Below are positions 25,748-33,517 of a stretch of DNA of 64,000 bases, in pieces; within the stretch, counting starts at the first letter, position 1, and every line of letters starts with the position of its first letter. The DNA comes from Promethearchaeota archaeon (GTDB taxonomy: Archaea; Asgardarchaeota; Lokiarchaeia; Sigyniarchaeales; SOKP01). Location of the stretch: contig JAUWGH010000005.1 of assembly GCA_030606485.1 (NCBI GenBank), positions 74,129 through 138,128 of the forward strand, written 5' to 3'. The notes beneath the pieces were generated by a model that did not search any database, was not told the origin of the DNA, and was given only the letters and a program-made list of their open reading frames with translations. The translations under genes and the position numbers were made by a program.

Positions 25748-26938
25748 CTATCCAGCTTGAATAAATTGAAATATAGAATTATATAGGCTACCCCCATGAA
25801 CCTCATATGAGGGCTCCTTTGATTTCTTTTCTAATTTAATCTCCTTCTTTTGTCTCTTTTGTTTACGCCTTCCTTGGATTAAATCTACAAATGCTTCTAA
25901 ACGTGTTCTGAAGCCACTTTCAGCAGCATGTTCATCAAATGAGAAGAAAATTATTGGTAAATTATATTTTTTATAAAGAGTATTTGTCAATATTGTTCTA
26001 GCTGAGATTTCAGGCATACAAGTGAAAGGATATGCATGGATGAAGCCATCGAAGCCAGACCTTGCTCTATCGATATACTCACCTATGACCCATACAGCTT
26101 CTCCTCCGATATCCATTGGCATATAAGGGCGAGCTAGATATTCTAACCACTTCCTATGAAAATTTAAATGAAATTTATGAATAACCCAATCGTAAACACT
26201 TAGATTCTGATATAGTTGAACCCCCATTTCGCCGAGTTTACGCCGAATATCGAGATTATCATGGGATTCTAATGTGATATGGATCTCTCCTGATAATGCC
26301 ACTTTTAAGGGGTCACGACTTCGGTCTATATCAATTTTTTTAAAATCATTTGTGATAACGGATTTAAATTTACGTAATTCATTTATTTTATTAGTTTTAT
26401 CAAGTTTTATTAGGAGTTCCTTTACAACTCGAGTTGTATCCCCCTTATTTCGCTCATAGCATCTAATTAATCCCTCTGCAGTTGAAATATCTTCGATATA
26501 TTTTGTTTTTTTTATAAAATATTGAACCGCTTTGACAGCTTTTGTATATAGAAATAGATTTTTTGTTGGAGTTACATCAAATAGGGTTTTTACCCATTTA
26601 AATTCTAATAAGTCTGCTTGGTCAAGAGGTATCACACGAATATTTTTATAACCCATATCATGTAAGATCCGTTCCTGAACAGCATGGTAAAATCCAAATC
26701 TACAGGGCCCACAATCTATAGCCATAACCAAAGTATCCGCTCCCTTCTTAATCGCACTTACAAAATCTCCAAGAGTTACTTTAAAGGGAAAGCAGACAAA
26801 CTCAGGAGAGTATTTGACTCCGATTTTCACAGCTTCACGATTCGTGGGATCTGGTAATACCACTTTCACACCCATACACTCAATGAGAGTCTTGAAAGCA
26901 GGCCAACTATACCCCATGTTAGGAAATGATACTATCAT
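25748..26938 (-). CDS. Acyl-CoA dehydratase activase-related protein (COG3580-like)
   Basis: A 396-residue protein of the CoA-dehydratase D-component / DUF2229-related group. It begins with IVSFPNMGYSWPAFK and contains FVCFPFKVTLGDF, AIDCGPCRFGFYH and YPFTCMPEISART, four conserved Cys suitable for an iron-sulfur cluster such as the double-cubane type. Family members pair with BadF-type activases. The target molecule is unknown. A Lys-rich loop precedes the C-terminus. It lies immediately upstream of the activase gene and is clearly co-transcribed with it. Confidence 0.88.
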   Translation of the reverse strand: MIVSFPNMGYSWPAFKTLIECMGVKVVLPDPTNREAVKIGVKYSPEFVCFPFKVTLGDFVSAIKKGADTLVMAIDCGPCRFGFYHAVQERILHDMGYKNIRVIPLDQADLLEFKWVKTLFDVTPTKNLFLYTKAVKAVQYFIKKTKYIEDISTAEGLIRCYERNKGDTTRVVKELLIKLDKTNKINELRKFKSVITNDFKKIDIDRSRDPLKVALSGEIHITLESHDNLDIRRKLGEMGVQLYQNLSVYDWVIHKFHLNFHRKWLEYLARPYMPMDIGGEAVWVIGEYIDRARSGFDGFIHAYPFTCMPEISARTILTNTLYKKYNLPIIFFSFDEHAAESGFRTRLEAFVDLIQGRRKQKRQKKEIKLEKKSKEPSYEVHGGSLYNSIFQFIQAG

Positions 26939-27197
26939 TAAACTCTTATTGCTCCTCTTCTATTTTTATATTCTGGTTCAATAGCTCTAAGATTTATATC
27001 TATTAGACTTAATTTTCTCGAGTTTTTAAATATTTAAATGCAAACGTATTTTCTCAAATAACTTTCTATACAAATAGGTAAGATCATATAAAAAAATTAT
27101 GAATTATTTCATATTTTTAGAATTCTTAGAAAATGGCGCTTTAAATTTAAAATGCCATAAATTTTTTGCTTATAAATTTATTTCCCTTCGTTTTTTT

Positions 27198-28316
27198 CTA
27201 TGCTTCTTCAAAGATTTTTAAATCTTGCTTTTCTTTCATTTCATCTAGTTTTCTTTTTTTCCGTTTAATCATTTCCACGAAACTTTCAATTCTTGTAAGC
27301 AGTCCAGCTTCACCTGTATGTTCATCCATTATTATCTGCAAGAAAGGAAGCCTAATTACCTTCATATCCCTCATAATTAACTCAGCTATCAAGCTGTCGG
27401 GGCCACACGCAAAGCTGATTAGAAATATAACTCCGTCAATCTCTTTACGTCCTTGGACTAGATAATATCTAATTGCGGCTAAAATCTCGTCTTCATGAAG
27501 CCAATATGGTCTAAATTGCTTATTAATAATTACTGGCTCCTTGAATAGTATTTCTGGTAAATTTTCAATAGTTAGCACATCTACTCCGTGTCTAGTTAGT
27601 TTTTTCTGAAAGTCTAAATTCACGTATGTATCAAAAATATTATATCCATGCCCAAGTAGGAGGAATTTAATATTTTTGGGGGTTTTCTTTTTAAGCATTT
27701 TAAATGGTTTGTCTTTTTCTACTAGTTTTAATGCATATCCAACGGGAGTCCCTTTTCTTAAGAAGTCTTGATATTGTTTATGGTATTTTTTAGCTTTTTC
27801 ATATGCCTGTAAAGCTTCGCGTTGTCCTTTTCCAAGTGTTTTAGCAAGCGAAATGATTGAATTTGAGATTGGATTTTCTTTTACATTAATAGTAAAGGTT
27901 AAAATTTTGGGGATATTTGGCAAGGTTCTTATAACATCAGGGAGTGATAAAAACTTAGGACAGAAATATCCCTCTACTCGCTCGGATACGTATCGTGGGA
28001 CAAAAATATAATCCAATTCGGGATATTCTCTCATTAAATATAATATATGTCCATAATATACTTTTACAGGCAAGCAAAGTTCCCCAAATCCTTGAAATGC
28101 TCCTTCTTCCACTATTTGCTTATAAGTGGGAGGACTAAGTATAAGTTCGCAACCTAACTCTTCCAATAATTTTTTCCAAAAAGGAAAAAACCTATAAAAA
28201 TGAAGAGCTCGGGGAATGCCCACTTTAATTTTCGATTTCTTGTCATATCGATAAGATTTCAACGCACTTTTTAGATGTTTTAGTTCTCGTTGGTTTGTCG
28301 TTTTCTTCGACTGCAT
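27198..28316 (-). CDS. Acyl-CoA dehydratase activase-related protein (COG3581/DUF2229-like)
   Basis: A 372-residue homologue of the previous family. The signature KVGIPRALHFYRFFPFWKK is the typical N-terminus of DUF2229. Conserved Cys appear in FGELCLPVK, GYFCPKF and ISFACGPD. It probably forms a heteromeric [Fe-S] protein with the 396-residue relative and receives electrons from the activase. It lies 23 bases downstream of the tandem acyltransferase gene and 259 bases upstream of its partner. Lys-rich tail at the C-terminus. Confidence 0.87.
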   Translation of the reverse strand: MQSKKTTNQRELKHLKSALKSYRYDKKSKIKVGIPRALHFYRFFPFWKKLLEELGCELILSPPTYKQIVEEGAFQGFGELCLPVKVYYGHILYLMREYPELDYIFVPRYVSERVEGYFCPKFLSLPDVIRTLPNIPKILTFTINVKENPISNSIISLAKTLGKGQREALQAYEKAKKYHKQYQDFLRKGTPVGYALKLVEKDKPFKMLKKKTPKNIKFLLLGHGYNIFDTYVNLDFQKKLTRHGVDVLTIENLPEILFKEPVIINKQFRPYWLHEDEILAAIRYYLVQGRKEIDGVIFLISFACGPDSLIAELIMRDMKVIRLPFLQIIMDEHTGEAGLLTRIESFVEMIKRKKRKLDEMKEKQDLKIFEEA

Positions 28317-28339
28317 TCTGGCTGAAAACCTCGAAACAC

Positions 28340-30019
28340 TTACAGATCTGGTGAGTTGTAAACTTGTAAATCCTTAATTCGAGCCATCATTTTATTTGTT
28401 AAATCCTTTAACACTTCAAATGATGGCATTTCTTGTGCATCCCAATATTTTGCGTGTTCCATAAATGGTTCTCCCGCTTTCAATACACATGCTTTTCCGA
28501 AATTGAGCATTTTAGCGTGTTTAGGGTATATGTCCTCAGTCCCGGTTATTCCAACTGGAATAATTGGAACTTTTGCGTCTATTGCTAATCGAACACATCC
28601 TGTATGACCTTCTAATAAATTACCGTGACCACTATTTGTGGTTCCCTCCGGATATGTGCATACAAGATGTTCCGCCTCTAGCTGTTCTTTAGCATAAAGA
28701 TAACTTTCTACATCATGCTCACCTCGTTTGAGAGGGAAAGCATGATGACTCCTAACCCATGCATTTACAATCGGAACTCTAAAGAGTGATTGTTTAGACA
28801 TTTGATATAATATTCGTTTTGGTTTTTGCGTAATAGCTGTAGCAATCATAATTACATCCCATTCAGAATTATGGCTTGGAGCGATCAAGGCGCCTCCTTC
28901 TTTTGGAATATACTTATCGAAGTCAATGGTTTTATATGGAATTAATGTATTGCACAATTGATGCACGAGATTTCCAGAAAACATTTGTATTGCTTCTTGA
29001 AAGTGTGTTCGCAAATCAAACACTTCTAAAGCTCTCAAAAATCCATACCATGTATCATCGATTAATTTTAGAATTTTTTTACCAGTAGATTTGGGTTTTA
29101 ACAAACTTTTTAATGCATCATGTTTTTGTAATCTATCCATATCTGATGGAGAATCTATAGAAAGCGAGAGCTCAGGATCTTTCTCTGATCCCTTGCTATA
29201 CCCCATTTCAATTAAATCTTTAATTTTTTCTCTAAGTTCATCCGATAATTTCCTGGCATCTGGATAGCTGAGTTCTTTTCCATAGTAATCAGTGTAATAA
29301 ATTGGTTTTCCAATACGAACAAGCACTCGTGTAGGCTTCATTAATAATTTACCCTTAGCTAAAGCACCAGAAGTCCCTAATACACAAGATGGAACAATTG
29401 GACAACCTGTTTCTACCGCTAATCGAACAGTACCTGTATGAAATTCTTCTTTGAGAATACCATCATATGAACGAGTTCCTTCTGGAAACATACCTAAATA
29501 TTCCCCATCTAGCATAATTTTTTTTGCTGTGTTATAAGCTTTTGTATCTTTTTCCCCACGATGTAATGGGAAAGCTCCAAGATTTGTAAAGAGTGTCGTC
29601 ACTAATGGTGTTTCGAAATTCTCAATTTTACTCATCCAACGAATTCGTCTTTGGATGGATGAACTAACAAAGAAAGGATCCAAATGTGAAACATGGTTTG
29701 ACGCAACTATTCCGCCTCCATAATCTGGAAACATTTCTCCTTCAACTCGCAGATCCCAATATATTCGAGCAATATTCCGGATAATTGGAAATGCACCCCA
29801 ATAAAATAGTCTATCGGTTTTTTCTAGTAGATCAAATGTACCAAAAAATTTCCTAACCAATCTGTTTAGCGGATCAATCGGATTATATTTCAAGATAAAA
29901 TTAAGTATTTCTTGAAACTGTTTTGAAGCGCCAGAGACATGCTTCTTCTCCTCTTTAATTTCTTCTCCTTTAGTTGTTTGTATAGACAAACTTTCGAGAT
30001 CGATTTCTTCCATTTCCAT
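28340..30019 (-). CDS. Tandem PlsC-type acyltransferase (two acyltransferase domains)
   Basis: A 559-residue fusion of two 1-acyl-sn-glycerol-3-phosphate acyltransferase domains. Domain 1 has NHVSHLD (108-114) and FPEGTR (178-183). Domain 2 has SHNSEWD (about 380) and YPEGTTN (about 460). Both HX4D and PEGT boxes are intact, so both halves may be active. They would esterify acyl chains onto glycerol phosphate or a related acceptor at the membrane. Standard archaeal ether lipids do not need PlsC, so bacterial-type lipid chemistry or acyl scavenging is suggested. GAGGT precedes ATG 30019. The HAD phosphatase gene ends 11 bases before. Confidence 0.9.
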   Translation of the reverse strand: MEMEEIDLESLSIQTTKGEEIKEEKKHVSGASKQFQEILNFILKYNPIDPLNRLVRKFFGTFDLLEKTDRLFYWGAFPIIRNIARIYWDLRVEGEMFPDYGGGIVASNHVSHLDPFFVSSSIQRRIRWMSKIENFETPLVTTLFTNLGAFPLHRGEKDTKAYNTAKKIMLDGEYLGMFPEGTRSYDGILKEEFHTGTVRLAVETGCPIVPSCVLGTSGALAKGKLLMKPTRVLVRIGKPIYYTDYYGKELSYPDARKLSDELREKIKDLIEMGYSKGSEKDPELSLSIDSPSDMDRLQKHDALKSLLKPKSTGKKILKLIDDTWYGFLRALEVFDLRTHFQEAIQMFSGNLVHQLCNTLIPYKTIDFDKYIPKEGGALIAPSHNSEWDVIMIATAITQKPKRILYQMSKQSLFRVPIVNAWVRSHHAFPLKRGEHDVESYLYAKEQLEAEHLVCTYPEGTTNSGHGNLLEGHTGCVRLAIDAKVPIIPVGITGTEDIYPKHAKMLNFGKACVLKAGEPFMEHAKYWDAQEMPSFEVLKDLTNKMMARIKDLQVYNSPDL

Positions 30020-30030
30020 TTTTTATTACC

Positions 30031-30822
30031 TCATAATGATTCTGTTTTTAATTTTTTTTGAGCTTGAGATTTAATAATGCGACCAGTTTCGACTCCAAGT
30101 AAAGGAAGGATATCAACTATGGATTCTAATAGTAAATCTGGCTCGTATTCAGCTAAAAGTTCCCTTGTACAAAGACCACTCGATACTCCTATTGTCCAGA
30201 AACCTGCTTTTTTACCTGCTTCAATATCTGTAGGCATATCTCCAATAACTATAAAATCCTCTCTATTGTAGGATTTATAATGATTCAAGGGAGGTTCAAC
30301 ACTTGCAGGGTCTGGTTTTAATGCTGGGAGTTTATCTTGGCCATAAATATCTAAAAAGTAACTCTCAAGTTCTTCCCGCCTTAAATGGCGTAAGATACTT
30401 TCTGTAATATTATGTGAAATAATAAAAAGATCACAATGTTTTGAGAGAGTTTCTAAAAGTAATTTTGAGCCTATATGAAATTTAGCTTCTTTTGAAAATT
30501 CTTGATATTTTGCAAATATTTCTATTGCAATTCGTAATTTTTTTAATAACCGGTGATTTTCAAGCACAGTAACATATTTAAAAATGCTATAAGATTGGAG
30601 TATTATTTGGGACATTGGATATCCTTGAACTGATTCTAAAATTGCGCCGATTTCTTGTAATGAAACATCCATGTTTGCATTGATAGAGCGCTTATCGAAA
30701 ACCTCAGTCACTGCTTCATGCAGAGGTTCTCTAACGTCAAGGAGCACTCCATCAAAATCAAATATCACTCCCTTAATATTATGCCTTTGAAGCCGTTCAA
30801 TGAGTTCTTGGTCGCGTTTCAT
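30031..30822 (-). CDS. HAD family hydrolase (phosphoglycolate phosphatase-like)
   Basis: A 263-residue haloacid dehalogenase-superfamily phosphatase. Motif I is FDFDGVLLD (Asp22 nucleophile, Asp24), motif II IISHN, motif III the Lys in LKPDP, and motif IV GDMPTDIEAG. The helical cap between residues 30 and 115 marks subtype I. The substrate is unknown; the operon position ahead of two acyltransferase domains suggests a lipid phosphate. It appears to be the first gene of the minus-strand cluster that runs to 23680. Confidence 0.88.
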   Translation of the reverse strand: MKRDQELIERLQRHNIKGVIFDFDGVLLDVREPLHEAVTEVFDKRSINANMDVSLQEIGAILESVQGYPMSQIILQSYSIFKYVTVLENHRLLKKLRIAIEIFAKYQEFSKEAKFHIGSKLLLETLSKHCDLFIISHNITESILRHLRREELESYFLDIYGQDKLPALKPDPASVEPPLNHYKSYNREDFIVIGDMPTDIEAGKKAGFWTIGVSSGLCTRELLAEYEPDLLLESIVDILPLLGVETGRIIKSQAQKKLKTESL

Positions 30823-31175
30823 TATTTGTTTTTCTCAATTTTGAGAAATTTATTAAAAAATTTGCAAATTTTTATTAAAATCTAGCCTTGGAACTGGCTA
30901 TATTAATTCAAATAATAACTTATTTGTATAAGGTATTATTTTTATAATACTTTTAATACTTTTCATCTAAAACAGAATTTTAATAGTATTATAATTAAAA
31001 ATCTCTGAATTGATTACCCCTAATAATTCCCAATCCAAAACTAAAAATTAAAGATACAAACCTTTCCCGTATGAAAAATAAATAGATTGATGGGAATAAA
31101 TTGAACTATTTCAGATTTTTATATAAATTTGATATAAAATTTAATGGGAAAAGGTTAAAATTAAGAAATTAAAAT
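30823..31175. other. Intergenic region with no recognised gene
   Basis: About 350 AT-rich bases upstream of the HAD gene and downstream of the broken membrane gene. It should hold the promoter of the 30.8-23.7 kb cluster, but I cannot point to a specific TATA/BRE element with confidence. Confidence 0.45.
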
Positions 31176-32136
31176 CTAAAATCCCATAAAAAATAACACA
31201 TATCCAACTATATCAAAACAGACATAGCTTATACAATAAATAACAATAATCCTATTTTGATAATTTTTGTTTTGAATAAATTGTTTTATATAATTAATAA
31301 ATGCAGGAAAAATATAGATTTGATGTCGTGGTCCGCTTATACTCGAACGCCATATTAAATTAAGAAAGTCATCGTTATAATATGTTGTAGTTCCAACCAA
31401 TGTCCCACTACTATTGCTTTCAATAAATTCTAAAAATAATCCCTCTTGAAATAAAAATTGGATATTTAGAATTAAGAGAAAAAGTCCAAAAAAGAAGAAG
31501 AGAATAATTTTTCTAGATGATTTGAGAATTAAAAGTGGAAAAAATATTATTAATGCAGGTTTAAACATTCCTAAAGCAAGAATTAAACTGGCAATAATAT
31601 TGCCAAGTATTACGTATTTTTCATCTCGAGATCTTCCTGTTTTTTCTAAAATAAATAAAGAAAATATGCCGCATGCCATTAGGATAAAATCTGAATTACC
31701 AGAAAAAACCTCGTTAATTATAGCGTAGTTTAAAATTAAAATAAAGAAGGTAATTTTTTCTACATTTGAATATTTGTTGTTTTTCAGAATATGATACCAA
31801 CAAGCAATCAATAAAGAAATGCTTAAAATCCACCAAATGATTAATCCAGATTCAAATGTGAAGAAATTTATATAGAAAAAAATAATAAAAAAAGAAGGAG
31901 TATAGATAAACCATTTGTATTCGTAAATATTATTCGGAAAATAGGAAAAAGCTTTTTTGAATATCCAATAATCAACAAAAGGATGATTATCAGAAAATGG
32001 AATAAATGTTAATTTATACCAGATTAAAATGAGATATTATCAATGGATAAAATAAAGCTATTACGATTGCTATTTTTTTTATTTTAAAATAGCTTACTTC
32101 TAAATAATTCTTTTTTTCTCCAATAACTTTATTCAT
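31176..32136 (-). pseudogene. Broken glycosyltransferase-87-like membrane protein with two frameshifts
   Basis: ATG 32136 begins MNKVIGEKKNYLEVSYFKIKK and a first membrane segment, then a stop. A second frame continues with WYKLTFIPFSDNHPFVDYW and PNNIYEYKWFIYTPSFF. A third frame runs from FFTFESGLIIWW through about seven more membrane segments to 31176 (NEVFSGNSDFILMACGIF, LALGMFKPALIIFFPLL). Joined, it gives about 320 residues resembling DUF2029/GT87 polyprenol-phosphate mannosyltransferase-type proteins. One shift fits a T4 run near 32022 and one an A8 (plus strand) run near 31876-31883. Decay or homopolymer errors in the assembly are both possible. Confidence 0.65.
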
Positions 32137-32476
32137 TGTAATTAATTAGAATATTTTTATCTTTTTTATTTATAGTTATTTCTTTTGCCTTGGATTTCTA
32201 TGTAGATATTTCCCTTCTTTTTAAGTTTATTAATAAGATTTATTTATTGAAATTTTCTATTGGTATTTTATCAGTATTTATCTTAAATCTTATGATATAT
32301 TCTATTTTTTATTTTTAATGACCCCTCTCTCTCTATAGATAATTGTTCACTTTAAATGTAATAATCACCCAGATTTGTAAATAAATAAAAATGCTTTATT
32401 TTGAAGAAGACTGAGGAAAAATTAAAAATTTGTCGAGGGGTTAAATAATAAATTTCAGTGAAAATTCTTTAATTAG
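32137..32476. other. Divergent intergenic region before the PolB2 operon
   Basis: About 340 AT-rich bases between the broken gene and the RadA-like gene. It contains a short CT-repeat stretch around 32325-32337 and should carry the promoter of the PolB2 operon. I see no unambiguous TATA box or operator. Confidence 0.4.
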
Positions 32477-33226
32477 ATGGAGTTGCTTTCAGGCTACGCA
32501 TATCACAAAGAAAACAGCAAATATCCTTTAATTCCGAGTGGGGATTCTAAACTAGATGAATTATTACAAGGGGGATTTCACAAAGAATTAATATATTTAC
32601 TATATGGCTCCAAAAAAATCACAAACGATATTTTGCATTCGACGGCGGTAAGTTTTCAAAAAAGATTTCTTGATGACGGTCTCGGCGGGAGAATCGCCTA
32701 CATCGATGCAACAAATAAATTTAGCCCCTATAAAATAAGCACTCTGGCCTTATCAATGCGATTAAGTCCTTCACTAGTGTTGGGCAATATTCTGATCTCT
32801 CGGGCATTCACATGGCCTCAAATGGTCGAAATATTAGAGAACAAGTTATTAAAGATTGATGATATAAGAATGGTTCTGGTTTCTGGAATAACCAAGCTAT
32901 TTGGGAATTATGAACAAAGTACATTTGAAGACTTATCAAGGGCTATAAATGGCATAAAGAAAGTCGCACAAAAAACGAAATCATTAGTTATTATAACCGC
33001 ACCACTTCACGAAAATTCTTATGTTCGAGTAAAGGGGGGTAATATACTCTCTCACTTCGCAAATGTATTAGTTTTAATTAACGATGAGGATCGCTTCACT
33101 GAGTATCGACTAATCCAACATCCATACTTGCCTAATAAAAAGGTTGTCAGATGGAAAGCCCGCAAGCAAAAAGTAGATAGATCTAAAACCTTAAAAAATA
33201 CGACATTAGATTTTTGGTTTTCCTAA
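32477..33226 (+). CDS. RadA/RadB-like RecA-fold protein with lost Walker motifs
   Basis: A 249-residue relative of archaeal RadA/RadB. SGDSKLDELLQGGFHKELIY is the start of the RecA core as in RadB. However, the Walker A position (GPPGSGKT in active homologues) reads YGSKKITND, and the Walker B region reads MVLVSGITKLF without the acidic residue. It is therefore probably unable to bind or hydrolyse ATP and may act as a structural or loading factor. It is the first gene of an operon with the short helical protein (33-base gap) and the altered polymerase. The same association is known for PolB2 (Dpo2) genes of other archaea, as I recall. Confidence 0.82.
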   Translation: MELLSGYAYHKENSKYPLIPSGDSKLDELLQGGFHKELIYLLYGSKKITNDILHSTAVSFQKRFLDDGLGGRIAYIDATNKFSPYKISTLALSMRLSPSLVLGNILISRAFTWPQMVEILENKLLKIDDIRMVLVSGITKLFGNYEQSTFEDLSRAINGIKKVAQKTKSLVIITAPLHENSYVRVKGGNILSHFANVLVLINDEDRFTEYRLIQHPYLPNKKVVRWKARKQKVDRSKTLKNTTLDFWFS

Positions 33227-33247
33227 AACCAAGCTAAAATAAAAATT

Positions 33248-33254
33248 GAGGTGA
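33248..33254 (+). promoter_or_regulatory. Shine-Dalgarno site for the 85-residue gene (TTG start)
   Basis: GAGGTGA lies 5 bases before TTG 33260. It fixes a TTG start for the short helical protein of the PolB2 operon. Confidence 0.7.
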
Positions 33255-33259
33255 AATAA

Positions 33260-33517
33260 TTGGGTAGAACAGTTCCGTCTTTCCGTCCAGCGCTTGAAAT
33301 GGAAATCAAGAGCTGGAAAGATTTCAAAAGAGCTCTAAGACCTGAAGAGAGGAAATTTTTCGATCAAGTAATGGATCACGCTCGAATTCACGCTGATGCT
33401 GGAAGCATGGCAGCTAGACTTGTGTTATCCGAATTCCTCTTTTTCTCAGTAGCACTTGAACAAGAGAAAAGAATTGAGGAACTAGAAAAGAGAATAAGCG
33501 AATTGGAAAAAAAGTAA
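33260..33517 (+). CDS. Conserved short helical protein of the PolB2 operon
   Basis: An 85-residue protein: MGRTVPSFRPALEMEI, then FKRALRPEERKFFDQVMDHA and a C-terminal heptad-like coiled coil (about 65-85, EKRIEELEKRISELEKK). It is probably all helical. Similar short proteins with the MGRT/MGKT start and RALR...FD motifs are encoded beside PolB2 or free-standing in other archaea (recalled, not searched). The polymerase ATG follows its stop codon directly, so the two are translationally coupled; an accessory subunit of the polymerase is the obvious inference. Confidence 0.8.
   Translation: MGRTVPSFRPALEMEIKSWKDFKRALRPEERKFFDQVMDHARIHADAGSMAARLVLSEFLFFSVALEQEKRIEELEKRISELEKK

Noticed and set aside
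32451-32456. ANTTTC-like element (AATTTC) upstream of the PolB2 operon, as in Sulfolobales damage promoters
   Set aside because: The hexamer is expected by chance in DNA this AT-rich, and its position (21 bases before the ATG) is not in a typical promoter location.
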